Shown: in pieces, positions 35,501-46,763 of the stretch
How the letters are laid out: every line of letters starts with the position of its first letter
Numbering within the stretch: position 1 is the stretch's first letter
Source: Varroa destructor
Taxonomy: Eukaryota > Arthropoda > Arachnida > Mesostigmata > Varroidae
Reading direction: 5' to 3'
DNA: 64,000 nt
Assembly: GCF_002443255.2 (NCBI RefSeq)
Contig: NW_019211454.1
Location: 59,159,601-59,223,600, forward strand
The notes under the pieces: model-generated
The model's database searches: none
Told to the model about the DNA's origin: nothing
The model's input: the letters and a program-made list of their open reading frames with translations, nothing else
Translations under genes and position numbers: made by a program

Positions 35501-36317
35501 GTAGTCGAAGACGTTTACTTCGGTCGACGGTAACAAGACGTTCACTTCATCCCTCTCCCATTTGCTCTCCATTTTGTATTTCGCTGCTCACAGCAGACGA
35601 CGGATATCAGATTTGGCTCGTGGACTGCGTAGTCTCAAGCTGGTCGACCGGTGCTGTCACTCATGACAACTCGTTTGGTCGAAATGTGATCCTCTTACTG
35701 AAGCTGTTATGTTGAATGCCGTACAGCTGCTACTGCTGCTGCCTCGTTGCGTTACTGGCGTGCAATTTTAGTGGACGCTGGCGTACGGGTGCATGGGCGC
35801 TCAGTGTGCACCGAGCGTAACATACGACTTATTGTCTTGTTTGTTTCTATATTGTGTTCGTTCCCTACGATATCTTTTCCTTTTGGTCCGATCGTTCGTG
35901 CCTATACATACAAGTTTATCTATTTAGATTCCTCTATTGTGCTTGGTCCGTGCCCTCACTAGGTAACGTTCATCACCAATATCCTCTAGTGGGCCACTGT
36001 GATCGACTAAAACAGCCTGCACGCACGCACATACATACTCATGTAGATTCGTATGGATAAATAAATATCCACACTCTAACGAGAGAACACCCGATACCGG
36101 TCGTGGTCACAGACTGCGACTACGGTTACCCACGTATGCACCCCTTTTGGCCTCCGATTCCAGAATGAGAAGCAAGCAGCCATCCATGAAGAGAGACTGC
36201 GAAAACAGTAATAGCACAAGAGTAGGGTAAAAATAGGTGGCCAGTGTTAGAGATTTGGCGAATTCTGCGAACTTTGCCCCATACATTGTAGCAATGGAAG
36301 ACGGCTTCAGCTAGCTG
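32589..36317. other. Non-coding stretch with unassigned frames
   Basis: Frames of 178 codons (33230-33766, +) and 152 codons (35257-35715, +) occur. Neither has a recognisable domain, and the first overlaps minus-strand frames. Poly(A) of 13 lies at 34619-34631 with no flanking direct repeat. No RNA gene seen. Confidence 0.45.
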
Positions 36318-36632
36318 TTATCTACGTAGTGCAATGCTAGATAAGTACATTTTTGCGAGTAACATGGCGATTCTCCATTTTACTACAGATTTGTACCTTA
36401 GTGCCAATATACTGGAGTGCACCGTTGCTCTTTTAAATGCTAGCAAACGTATACTTTCTATTTGCTGACGCCACTTGGTGGATTCCTCATACTGAATTTC
36501 TGCCAACTTGTCTCTACGCAGATGTCCTTGTAGAAGCCAGGCAGATATTGCTGGCTTAGCGTGGTGCGATATTCTGGTCCGAACGAGACTATTAGCAATG
36601 GCAGCATTATGAGCAGAGTTACTCAACTTTCA
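36318..36632 (-). CDS. Candidate exon, minus strand, helix-rich
   Basis: A minus-strand frame open from about 36632 to TAA at 36318-36320. It includes HLRRDKLAEIQYEESTKWRQ and QIESIRLLAFKRATVHSSIL, regularly spaced charged and hydrophobic residues consistent with an amphipathic or coiled helix. No ATG begins it, so it would have to be an internal or last exon; the upstream tttgaaag is a weak acceptor. No family recognised. The helix-like pattern is an impression, not proof. Confidence 0.17.
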
Positions 36633-36848
36633 AACATCAAAGAATAATGCGCCTGTTTTTTCATGAGCGTGTACGCTTAGGTTGTCGCTATGCCAGCATC
36701 AAAAGCTATGGTATACCGCTTCCTGAAGCCACACACATGTAGATGTACACCAACCTCGCGGATGCGGCAAGCCTTCGTTTACCTTCAACGATCCACTGGT
36801 TTCCCCTTTCCTCTTTTTCTTTCTGTCGTATGTGTAATCCTGCCGCAG

Positions 36849-37001
36849 TGGCAGAAAGTTTATTTGTGCCGGTCTGCGCCTCAACGGCACAAAGATTCGC
36901 AGCAAACAACAGCAGACTTCTCCGCGAGCGATAGTGTCACCATCGGCACAAGTCATTGCTATCATTCGCTCGAAAGATCTAAGTGTGGCTATTGTCGCTG
37001 A
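36849..37001 (+). CDS. Candidate 3' exon
   Basis: A long pyrimidine tract (cccctttcctctttttcttt, then ctgtcgtatgtgtaatcctg, ccgcag) ends at 36848. One following frame is open for 50 codons to TGA at 36999-37001. It begins WQKVYLCRSAPQRHKDSQQT and ends SLERSKCGYCR. A second frame is also open for about 28 codons, so the phase is uncertain. The acceptor is among the best in the window; the protein is unrecognised. Confidence 0.18.
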   Translation, partial: WQKVYLCRSAPQRHKDSQQTTADFSASDSVTIGTSHCYHSLERSKCGYCR

Positions 37002-38861
37002 TTCGTTGTTGCTTCCCCATATTATTGCTGATGCTGTTCTGTTACCATGCCCAGTATCGCCGCTGCCGTCGTCGTCGCGGCCGTCGCTATTCAATAGACG
37101 GCCTGCTACTGCTGCTCCTGCCCTCCGGTCCAAATAGCTTATGCCAGCGAGTCAGTCGGCTACGCAGGCAATCAGCGCAGTCAATTCGAAGCCGACTAGT
37201 TCAGCTCTCGAGCGTGTCTCGCGCGTCCATCATGTTTGACAGAAAAACAATTGAAATTCATGTTTCTCCGTTCGCTGGCTGGCGGCGTTCGCGGTACTCT
37301 CAGGTCTCTACCGTTGCTGTTTTTGCTGCTACATTTGCTGAATCGCTGTAGCCGCAGTTGTCCTGAAGAACAGTGACGATGGTTCACGGCAGTGGTTGCT
37401 AGCTTGGAGCATTCTGCTGCTGCTGCCGCCGCTGTTGTTGTTATCGTTGTCTTTGTTGTTAGTTTCGTTGTCCGGGAACAATACGGCCACACATCAGCAT
37501 CCGCTGGCAATAGACGGACAACACTCGAGCCGAGTCGAACTGAACATGACAAGCCGGCTAAGTAACATCTCAAGACCTCGAGGCAAAAGCAGCGGAAGCG
37601 ACCATAGCAACAGCTGAAGGCAACTATCAGCAGCAGCAGCAACGAATCTACCATCGCAACCATACGACAGCCGCAGCGATGCTGAGGATGATGCTAGTAA
37701 AAACAACATCAACATCTATATCGATCTCCCGTCGCTAGTCGCTTGAAGGCTTCCAATTCACCAGGAAAAAGGCGTAAAAATGCACATAAATACATCAGAG
37801 AGTTAGTCCGTACGAGATTAGTTCCTTGCCTTGGACTACTGCTGCTGCTGCTGCCGCCTCAGCCTATTCATCCATATGGGTTCGGAATAACGACACAACG
37901 AATGCAAACAATCGCACGAAACTCGTTACTTGTTGCTAGTTCGATTTTATCCAGTTACTTCTGCTAGCCTGCCGTTTTTGACATAATCAGCAGCACCGTC
38001 GTCGTCGTCGTCGTCGTCGTCGTCTACCTTCTTTATTTCTACGTCTATTGGTTTTTTCACTCAAAGGTGCCCAGCGGCTGCTTCGCCCCCCGACGTTGTC
38101 GGCTGCCCGACTCGTCGTTACAGCAGCATCAGCAGCTGCATTAGTTCAAGCATTTCGCATGTGTGGGACTGCTGCTGAGGTGCTAGCGAACAAGAACATT
38201 GGTTCTTATTTGTTTGTTCGAATTTGTTTACCACTCACTGCCAGCAAACACCCGCGAAAACCGAGTTGCCTGTTAGGCAGATCTGGCAGGTATACAAGCA
38301 TTGTTATTCCCTCTTACTGTCACATACTTGTCAGTCACAAGAACCGAAAGATTCTGCTATTTACGTTTGCATTACCGAAAGAAAAGAGTGGCGGGAGAAA
38401 AGACAAGGGGTTAACTTAATCCGCATAAGATATTTGTGTCCATCTAATTTTAAATAACGTTTCCTGTTGTAAAACGACGTAAATGAGTCTTAAGCCTGAT
38501 AATTACGGCCGAAGCAAACCTGGTCTGGCCGACCAACTGACCTATCGACGGGAGTCTATTTTACCTATCATAAGTTCGTCTGACATTCACACAGAACTCA
38601 CACAAATCAAACATAAAACCAACCCATGTCATTATGTTATCACAACATCGCTATCTGCTTCATCGTGCCCGCGTTCAGTGACAACGAGCAGAAAACGAAA
38701 AGCCGAAAAACGGCGGTGCTTCGTAATAAAAGCGTCATAAAATCACGGGTGGGCACTGTGACACTCTTCTAATGAGCACGTCGAGCCAAAGCGCCATTAT
38801 CGCGAGCTCACCATTGCTATTGGCGCTGCTGTCGCTGCTGCTGTTAGGAACAGGCACCTTA
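37002..38861. other. Triplet-rich non-coding stretch
   Basis: Many GCT/GTT/CGT triplets (37380-37720) hold frames open on both strands. (CGT)9 lies at 37997-38023. Frames up to 155 codons here are low complexity. No gene supported. Confidence 0.5.
37997..38023. repeat. (CGT)9 microsatellite
   Basis: Nine perfect CGT copies. The same class recurs at 25512-25526 and 48257-48280. Confidence 0.95.
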
Positions 38862-38943
38862 GACGGACGGACGGACGAACGGGCGGGCGGGCGGACGGAC
38901 GGACGGACGGACGAATGGACGGACGGACGGACGGACGGACGGG
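38862..38943. repeat. GGAC/GGGC tetranucleotide minisatellite
   Basis: About 82 bp of GGAC units with a central GGGC block and single GAAC and GAAT variants. It is the longest tetranucleotide tract here and the head of a recurrent family in the window (3298, 19617, 46403). Confidence 0.95.
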
Positions 38944-40189
38944 TACCTCTCCTTTGGGTTCATCATCAGGTCAGAGCTAGCGTTATTCGACTGGAAAGGT
39001 CTCGTCCCCTTTTGACCGTACGGCCACACGATTGACTATGTACACACTCACACACTTGCTGGTAACGCACGTACGATAGCCTGAGTCGGGGCTAAGATAA
39101 CTGTTGAGGGCCATAAAATGAAAGTGGCAGAATGGAGCGGAACCGAGCGCGGCTGGTCGCTAGCTCTTCTACTGGCTCTCAGACTCTTCTAGGCACACGG
39201 TTCTCTATGAGGCGGCGGGGGGATGGGAACTTTACGGCCACTTGTGAATTGTGACAACAGAATATCTTTTTCTGATGTTGTATCGTTTAGTGTATAGCGG
39301 CCGTCCAGCTACTTTTTACCTATCTCGACAGACTCATACGGCAGTAAGAGTTGCTTGAGGAATCTGCTCTAGTAAATAGGCAACGAGCGACTCCGGTTGC
39401 CGCCTCAATTCGCTCGATGCATGCCTCAACCATACAGAATCAAGAGAAAATTGAAATCAAGCTAAAATCAAAATCGTCAGCAGTATCCGCCGATTCTGAC
39501 CCGTTCAAGAAGCAGTTCGGTTTAGTCGTTCTTGTGTTGCTGCCGTTGAAGTAGTTGTCGTCGGCGTCTCATTTTGGATCGAAGAAGAAACGCGATAGAT
39601 CCGCGATTCCGCGATGTTCCCCGCTGCGAAAGAACGCTGTCAACTGAGCGGCACGACCTCCTCCGCAGCGAGCAATGGCTATAGATTTGCTGGCAGAAAC
39701 CTCAGCTGTGCCAGAATCGCATCACCATAGAAATGAGCACACTAGCCAACATACGGCATGAACCTCGCAGGAAGCCATCAGGCTCGATTCGGCTTGATAC
39801 GATACTTGCATAGCTCGTAGACAACTCTGTGCTAGTGACACGCACGATCCGAGCAAAAAATTGATCAGAACTATCCGACATGAAGGACACCGGTAGGCAA
39901 AACGAAAAAGGCGACTGTCTCAAGTATCGAAAAGAATGGACGCGTTCGAATTCGCCTAACGCACCTCCAACTTTCCATGCTGACTCTCATTCCGTTCGTC
40001 TATCTGTATCGTGTCACATTAAAGCAAAAGTTAAGACAAAAGTGTGCTCATCAGAGGGATAGCTCTCTCTTCCCACGTCTCTTTTTGCCTGTCTGTATCT
40101 TTTTTCATTCGTTGTCAGACACATTGAATAGTTCGCTTATGAGTAACGTAACCATATTCATATGCAAACAGTTCACTTAGGTTCCCCAT
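38944..40189. other. Non-coding stretch
   Basis: Frames up to about 73 codons only, none recognisable. A G-rich run (ggcggcggggggatggg) lies near 39212. Nothing else seen. Confidence 0.55.
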
Positions 40190-40219
40190 GGCTTGCTTGC
40201 AAGGCGGCAAGCAAGCCAG
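40162..40219 (+). CDS. Weak candidate first exon ending at a donor-like site
   Basis: ATG at 40162 reads MQTVHLGSPWLACKAASKP and meets CAG|GTGAGC at 40219/40220, a good donor match. The 3' half of the segment is a perfect 12-bp hairpin. Nineteen codons carry little coding evidence; the interest is the structure at the splice-like site. Confidence 0.1.
40189..40218. other. Perfect 12-bp hairpin
   Basis: TGGCTTGCTTGC (40189-40200) and GCAAGCAAGCCA (40207-40218) are exact reverse complements around a 6-nt loop (AAGGCG). The right arm abuts a donor-like GGTGAGC. It could be a cruciform, a structured RNA element masking a splice site, or chance from the TTGC/GCAA tetranucleotide. Confidence 0.7.
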
Positions 40220-40268
40220 GTGAGCCAGAAGATTTCGTTGTCGCTGTGATAAGCTTTGAGACACAAGA

Positions 40269-40272
<4 letters not shown>

Positions 40273-40300
<28 letters not shown>
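40273..40300. repeat. (GA)14 microsatellite
   Basis: Fourteen perfect GA copies. In arthropods GAGA tracts can bind GAGA-factor-like proteins; no such role is shown here. Confidence 0.97.
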
Positions 40301-40303
<3 letters not shown>

Positions 40304-41306
40304 GAAAAGACGCGAACTCGATCTCAATGTTGGCCTGTAATAGCTGCCTGTTTTGCTGGTCAGTTACTATGCCTTCCATGTAAGCAACGATAGTTGTGTT
40401 ACATCTAGCCACAAGAACTCTGCTGTTCAGCTCACTCGCTGAGCCCCACTTCGTCAGTTGTTTGGCTGATTGGCTGGCCGATCAGTGGTTGGCAGAGGCA
40501 GTAGCAGCAGCTTAGCTAAGGTCATGCAGTCTCTGTACGAACGAGCGATGCAATATTTTAAGGCCCCCCGGTTCGGTCATCGGCTTGCTGTGATGTTGCT
40601 GCTGCTACCCTTACTAGAACCCTCGATGGAGGTTGATTGCCGCTATGCCTGTCTGCCTGCCTGTCTGTCTGTCTCTTCTTCTGTGCGTTTGAGCCCTGTG
40701 CTCGTTTCACTGAGGGAGGGAGGTAGGGAGTGGCCTGGGAGACATGCTTTCGTCAGTCGAGACATCCTTTGTCAATCAGCCCGCAGGAAGTCACTCAGGG
40801 AGCTGAACGAAGCCGATGACCGCAGTCCGGAACGCGGCGGCAATACTGGGAAGCTAACTCGAGTCGAGAAGCGTTCAGGAGAAAGATCCTGTCGCTGGCT
40901 GACTGCAGCAGGGATCGGGAGAAACCGTGCCTTTCCCTGATCGGTGTCTCCTTCTTGACGGCAAGCGAACAACGCCCCGCTAACCCTCTTGTCAACATCC
41001 GGCTGCCTGCCTTGCCCTTCCCGACCTCAGTGCGTCGCAAACACCGCCATCAGTTTGCTTTAAGGCAAAACTTGAATTAAACTAGACTCTGCGTTTGCGA
41101 GATCACGCACGCAAGCAATGCAAGACTAATACCGCTGAAGAGCTTGACATTGAACAACTTCTGACCTTAAAGTTAGTTCATCGCAAGCTAAGGACCATAG
41201 ACATAAACACATACACGCTTAAGTCTTGCCGATCTCGCCGCACATGGCCAATGAGTTGACTTAACGTTGAGCGTTTGGCCGGCTGAGTCCAGGGGAAAGC
41301 GGAGAA

Positions 41307-41316
41307 TATAAAAGGG
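41307..41316 (+). promoter_or_regulatory. TATA-box-like sequence TATAAAAGGG
   Basis: TATAAAAGGG within gcggagaa...cgactggg matches the core TATA consensus with GC-rich flanks. No initiator-like TCAGT is visible about 30 bp downstream. A donor-like TCCG|GTGAGC at 41444/41445 would allow a short untranslated first exon of about 100 bp. Consensus match only. Confidence 0.25.
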
Positions 41317-43652
41317 CGACTGGGTGCAAATTACAAATTGATATCCATCCGATAGAACGAGACGTTGCATCGTTTGCTGCTGCTATCCATACCTATACGC
41401 CTTAGCTAACTCACGCTCAATTGCTCCGGGAAGCTGCACTTCCGGTGAGCTCGACTCGCTCGGCTTAGCTTTGGCGATTGGCGGGTCGGTCAGCCATTGA
41501 GATCACTGTAAACCCACGCTGGTCTGAGCGGAATGCGCAGGGTTGATGGTTGACTGTGGCCATCATTACAGATCTATAGCTGCTAGCATAGTAGTAATGG
41601 TTAGCCAAGCAAGATAGAGTTGGGTCGAAGCGTTAGGGAGGCCGTGCTAGCACAAACAGACTGGCCAGGACCTAGCTTCACTGGCTTCTACTGCCTTCCG
41701 ACCCCAAGCATCTGTATTGCACCTCTGCTCGTACATACACACTGCTTGTCTGTAACCTACCATATCCCATTTCCCTGATACCCCAGCCCCACTCTGCTGC
41801 ACCGCTTGTTGCTGTTGCGCCGGCCCTGCAAACTAGCGCACTACCCAATCCTAGTAAACGCCCAGGCGAGGCAGCGGCGATTGCAGCAGGTCTGCCGCAG
41901 AAGCACCAGCCATAGCCAGAAGAAGCAAACGCAGCAGAGAAGCAAAAGATCGTTTATCACGATTTGAAAGTGAAAAATCACAACATGTCGTCTTCAACAA
42001 CATGTACAAATTAAGCTCGCCTTTCAACCCTCGACAGGTTTAACAAACAAGCAGGACAAGTTGTGGATGTGTGTGCGTGTATGTACTAGTAACATTCTGG
42101 GCCCGGTCAGTCGGTCAGCGCGGGGCGGCAGCCAGAAGCCGCGGCGCGTTAACAGGTGAACACATAATGATAATAATAAATATATGTTCGTTCAACGACA
42201 ACAGAGTTCAAAAAAGCAGAACGTTATTGTCGTCGTTATTGACGATCCGCCCTGAAATGTCTCCTGCATATCGATGATATGCGCGGAGGCACTTCAATCC
42301 GACTGACTGATGTCTGATGGCGGCCGGCAAAATGATGACAACAACGACCACACCAATAGAATTTTCTCTTCCATCGGGATGGACCGTTATCGCTGTCTTC
42401 TCGACATCACCGCCACTTTGAACGCTCGAGGCAACTAAAGGGAAATGCAAGCCATGAGAAAAATCACGCCTGCCGCAGGCGCCACGCAGCGGCAGTTTCG
42501 TTCAACTGCCAACTAGAATGCGAGCTCTTAATCGTTGGTGACCTTCAAAGGGCAACTCAGAAACAATAACTGTAGCAGGAGCATATCTCAGCAATGCTAG
42601 CTTGAGGTACTCAGTTCTTCTGTGCTCTAGTTGCTGACCGATGATGGCGACAAACAGCAACGAAACCAATCGTTGCCGCTGTCGATGCCGTTGTTAGTGT
42701 TAACTCGCAAATTTACACACGACGATAAGGGCACATTGACCGAGGCATTGCGACCGAGCAAGTTCCCGGCCGCCTGCCGTTTCTCTCCACCGAAAAGAAT
42801 CAAATGTATATTCACGCCTAATTCGAAAGCAGCCAGCTTGGTAGGTCCTCGAAAAAACAAGGAACAAGGTGAAAATCTTTGCCCGTCGTGCACATTTATC
42901 TGCTCGTCTCTCCATTCATTCGGACATCAACAAGCGTCCATCAAAAGAAATCTCGCTATTGGTTTGGTGGCGCTAAGGCTAACGAAACAAACGAGCCGGC
43001 GGTAACGAAACCAGACAATGTGGGCTTCAACGAAAACGACGGCAGCAACTGATGCCGGGGTTCCGTTCCGAAGAACGTCCGTTCGTTCGTTTGCTCACTT
43101 TGAGCGTCGATCGTGTCCGTAATAGCGGCTCGATCAGCTGTCAATCAAAATGTCAAAAATTCGAAACGTTCCAAGAAGATGCGCTCACCGAAACTGCTGC
43201 GTTAAGCTGAACCAAATCGTTGTATGCAGCTCAACGCCACTACGAATCATCGACGTTGCCGCTGTTCATCGTCGTCGATTCAACTGACACACGCAAATAC
43301 CGAGCTTTGTCCTGCTGGTGCTACTGCCGGTGAAAAAGAGAAAGAAAGTGACTCTCAGGCTTCCAAACGAACGCCGCAATAGGCTCATACTTTTTAACTG
43401 GATTAGACACAGACGTAACCAACCCATAGCTAGGCCCATCGGCCAGCCAAAGTTGCAGATCAGGTCATTACCGTCTCCTCTGAAAACGTGTTGAATAGAT
43501 AAAGATGCAGTACGGATGCACGAGATACATTTTGTCTTCCGTCGAAAAAAAAAGAAATATATATACGAATTGTAGACAGTCTTCAGATGTGTTCTTTTCT
43601 TAGAGCAATCTAACAAAAATCGAATCATTCTTCCAGGAAGCGAGACCCTGGT

Positions 43653-43670
43653 GAACAAGCTTGCTTGTTC
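43653..43670. other. Inverted repeat GAACAAGC-TT-GCTTGTTC
   Basis: Eight-base perfect arms around TT. Short enough to be chance, but compact like a dimer-binding site. Confidence 0.5.
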
Positions 43671-43787
43671 TTATGAAGCAGGTTTTCATCTAGATGGACA
43701 GATAGATAGGTTCTACCTTAAGTAAGACAAGATATAACACAATCATACAACTCATTAGTGACCGCGGTGGAGCTAGACCTGTTATTC

Positions 43788-43806
43788 ATTAGAATTTAAT
43801 TCTAAT
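43788..43806. other. AT-rich dyad, 9-bp arms
   Basis: ATTAGAATT and AATTCTAAT are perfect reverse complements around a single T. AGTTAA and TTAACT (about 43808-43839) form a second dyad just to the right. AT-rich dyads arise easily by chance; homeodomain-type TAAT motifs are present. Confidence 0.5.
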
Positions 43807-44128
43807 TTAGTTAACGTCAATTAATAAACGCAATTAACTCAGGTAAATTTAAGTCAACAATGACGTTCATTTGTGCACATCCTGTTCCATAGTGGTAACA
43901 CTAATCTCATAGATTTTTCGAATCTACTACTGGAACGCCTATATTTTTCGGTCAGTATATTTTACTGTACGGAAGCTCCAACATGCGATAACAGCCAACA
44001 AGGCATCTACGGTCAGCAAGTCTAGATAGGACCGATCACCGAATCAGCAGCAGATTAACAGACAATCACTGAGCGAGTAATACAGATATTGGCACACCGT
44101 CAAGGACGAGCTATTATCAAGGATAAAT

Positions 44129-44238
<110 letters not shown>

Positions 44239-45169
44239 CCTCACTTTGCTAAAAAAAGCAAACATCAGACAGTCATCTGCCATCAAAACCTCAAGTTAAT
44301 TCGACCTCACTAATTCGATTATTATATGTCAGATTACAAGGGGTAAGCAGTATGCGGTAGAACTTCCCCCATAAAGCCAATAACCTGATCAACGATTTCG
44401 ATCAGATCTCAATCACTGGGCTTGTCCAACTAGCCCTCCAACTAGCCCGAAAGTTTTAATCTTACCAATGGTGAGACATTAGTCACAACACATAAGGTCG
44501 CTCATTGCTGCGTGACTATGGAGACCACCATTATAATAGCTGCGGTCCGCAATATCGTTGTTGCACTAGCGCCCAGTTAGATCAACTTCGAATCCCTTCA
44601 AGGTGAATTGACGAATTCAACCTATCGCGCGGAGCCTGAACGCGGTGGGCCGTATCTATCTCATCACCGTGACCTCAAAGGTCTCGTTGACGCATAATGA
44701 TCATGGGCGGCCGCGTCAGAGGCGACACTGGAACAACAACAGCGATCGGGATTGGCAGTGAGGACGACGACAACGATGCGTTAATACGGCTAGTACTCCA
44801 CGCCAGGGGAGACCGACTAGAGCAGGCCCAGTTCAGCTACCAGCTCTACTATCGATAGCACATAACTCTCGCCTTCACCAGCGTCTACCCTCCCTCCCAC
44901 GCTGTCCGTACAGCCTCATGCAAGCATCTAGCTTCGTTTTCGCTTCAAACAAGTTGTTCCAAATCGAGAGCGACGCCGCAAGGTTATAGATACACTTGGT
45001 GGAGGAGCCACGCGCCCGTACGGAACGAACGAATCAGGCAGGAGCTCTTCTCGCTCGCGGTGATCCACGCTACATTATTGGTGTACGGGTCATCACGTAG
45101 GTTACTGCTCCCTCACTTTATCTCTGTCTCTCCCTCTCATGGCTTATTCTTGTATTTTGCTGTTCCCAG
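44239..45169. other. Non-coding stretch
   Basis: Unique sequence with a 12-bp tandem duplication (CCAACTAGCCCT, 44426-44437, repeated at 44438-44448). No frame of note until the candidate at 45170. Confidence 0.55.
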
Positions 45170-45377
45170 CTTGTCATTACGATCGGGTCGGTGCTGGTCA
45201 GCCAACCCCCAACGAAGTCTGCCCCATTACTGCCATCACGCATCAGTCTATACGGACATCCCAGTCACTTGTTTAAACGAACGAGTCGAAAGCCACGGTC
45301 CGAGCGAGAGAGCTAAAGAGGTACTCAGTTTGTATGTGAAACGACCTCCGGTTGCGGCCTCCCTCCCGCCGGTGTAA
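45170..45377 (+). CDS. Candidate 3' exon behind a strong acceptor
   Basis: The sequence before 45170 is one of the strongest acceptors here: tctctgtctctccctctcat followed by ggcttattcttgtattttgc and tgttcccag. One frame, after a single base, stays open to TAA at 45375-45377 and includes SVYTDIPVTCLNERVESHGP and SERAKEVLSLYVKRPPVAAS. The frame is also open upstream of the acceptor. No family recognised. AAAGAG|GTACTC at about 45321 is a weak donor alternative. Confidence 0.2.
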
Positions 45378-45462
45378 CGTAGCCGACATAGTCGTCGCAT
45401 AGCTGCACACCGGCCAGTTGCGCTAGCCACGAATAGAATTGAGCGAGTCCAACTCTTGTTAG

Positions 45463-45673
45463 GTTGGCCGTCCAATCTGAGGCGTCGAACAGAAGGCCGG
45501 CAGCAAGAGTTTCATTTTATCACAGACGGACTAACGGGAGAGCAGGCATAACGATACAGGCAGACTCACACACAGACATAACTGCGAATTGCGTTTTTGT
45601 TGACGCCGATGAGCTATGTTTGACTGTGTGCCGTGGGGGGTTCTTCCACGGCTGCGTGACAGTGAATCAGTCG
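45463..45673 (+). CDS. Candidate internal exon with both splice sites
   Basis: The 211-bp segment begins after an acceptor-like ccaactcttgttag (ends 45462) and ends before a GTGAGT (45674-45679). One frame (1 + 70 codons) is open throughout and ends in phase 0. It includes NGRAGITIQADSHTDITANC and VFVDADELCLTVCRGGFFHG. No family recognised; several Cys. It lies 85 bp right of the previous candidate's stop, so the two could be alternative exons or unrelated. Past the donor-like site the frame would run into Ala coded by (CTG)9, which fits an exon ending before the repeat. Confidence 0.22.
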
Positions 45674-45680
45674 GTGAGTA

Positions 45681-45707
45681 CTGCTGCTGCTGCTGCTGCT
45701 GCTGCTG
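45681..45707. repeat. (CTG)9 microsatellite
   Basis: Nine perfect CTG copies, beginning two bases after a GTGAGT motif, so it would be intronic if the neighbouring exon call is right. Confidence 0.95.
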
Positions 45708-45913
45708 CGTTGAAGCCCCGCCGCTACCCGCTGCCATCGCGCCCGGTTGGTCGGTGATAACTGCTCAGCTTCGACAGATCAACTAATTAATAGAGGCAAA
45801 CACACATACGCACGTACGTAGATGCGGTCACATACATAGAAGCGCATGAATACGTGGGACGGAGAGACAACATGGCGCACAGTACATCAGCCAGAGCTCG
45901 CTGACTGACCGCT

Positions 45914-45937
45914 TGGCTGGCTGGCTGGCTGGCTGGC
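45914..45937. repeat. (TGGC)6 microsatellite
   Basis: Six perfect TGGC copies passing into TGACTGACTGGC. Confidence 0.95.
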
Positions 45938-46402
45938 TGACTGACTGGCTTCAGTATCGTTGTCATCGTTCTTGTCATTATGTCACAACGACAAGCGACG
46001 CTGGTGGCAGTAATGGCGGTGACGGTGCAGCTTGTCTTGGGCTCACAAGATGGCGGGGGCTGCAGCGCACACACAGTTTCTGCAGCAGAAGTGTTAAACT
46101 AATAGCCACAAAAAAGAGGTATCATAAGTTGAACTACCGCGGCCATTGCAGCAGCCGTTACCGTCTCACCACAGCCATCATCACTCGCCTTATTTGTCGA
46201 CCGACCGACCAACCAACCAACGGATTGACTCACGACGACGACGACGAAGGTGGGAACGCAACGTAATAACGAACAAGTATTGAAAACACGCATGCATACA
46301 CAGACCGCATATAAAACATGCACAAATAGCTAGCAGAATCAACCAATTAATAGTCATCGTTGGCTCATAATGATGACAAACCCAGCCCTGGCAGAAATGA
46401 TC

Positions 46403-46433
46403 GGACGGACGGACGGACGGACGGACGGACGGA
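46403..46433. repeat. (GGAC)7 microsatellite
   Basis: Seven perfect GGAC copies plus GGA. Same unit as the 38862-38943 tract, 7.5 kb away. Confidence 0.95.
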
Positions 46434-46546
46434 AAAGCAGTAGCTAGCACACACGCACACAAATAGAACAGAAAGAATGCCAAATAAGCGAGCCGAAATA
46501 ACCAGAAATAACCAATAAACGAAATAACAATTACAAGATACAACTA

Positions 46547-46564
46547 CAGCAGCAGCAGCAGCAG
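46547..46564. repeat. (CAG)6 microsatellite
   Basis: Six perfect CAG copies following caacta. Confidence 0.93.
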
Positions 46565-46749
46565 CAACGGAAAAAGACCTACAGCAGTGAAAGACGCAAC
46601 GGAAAACGCCATTTTCCAGAATATTAGATGAAACATAGAACTGATAACAGCCAGCTCGTGATCCGTAGCGGTATCTGACTGTAGCTTTATCGAAATTTAT
46701 TAGTTGAAATGAAATCGTCATGAGCGACGGCGGCGGCATTGAATGTGTG

Positions 46750-46763
46750 TTTTTTTTTTTTTT
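46750..46763. repeat. Poly(T) tract, 14 bp
   Basis: Homopolymer following gaatgtgtg. No flanking direct repeat seen, so not called as a retroposition site. Confidence 0.9.

Larger units (their letters stand above)
40301..44128. other. Mostly non-coding stretch with a promoter-like site
   Basis: Frames of 156 codons (40470-40940) and 124 codons (42631-43005) occur without recognisable domains; the first includes a CTGT/CCTG run near 40645-40672. The TATA-like box at 41307 and dyads at 43653 and 43788 are listed separately. No RNA gene seen. Confidence 0.45.
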
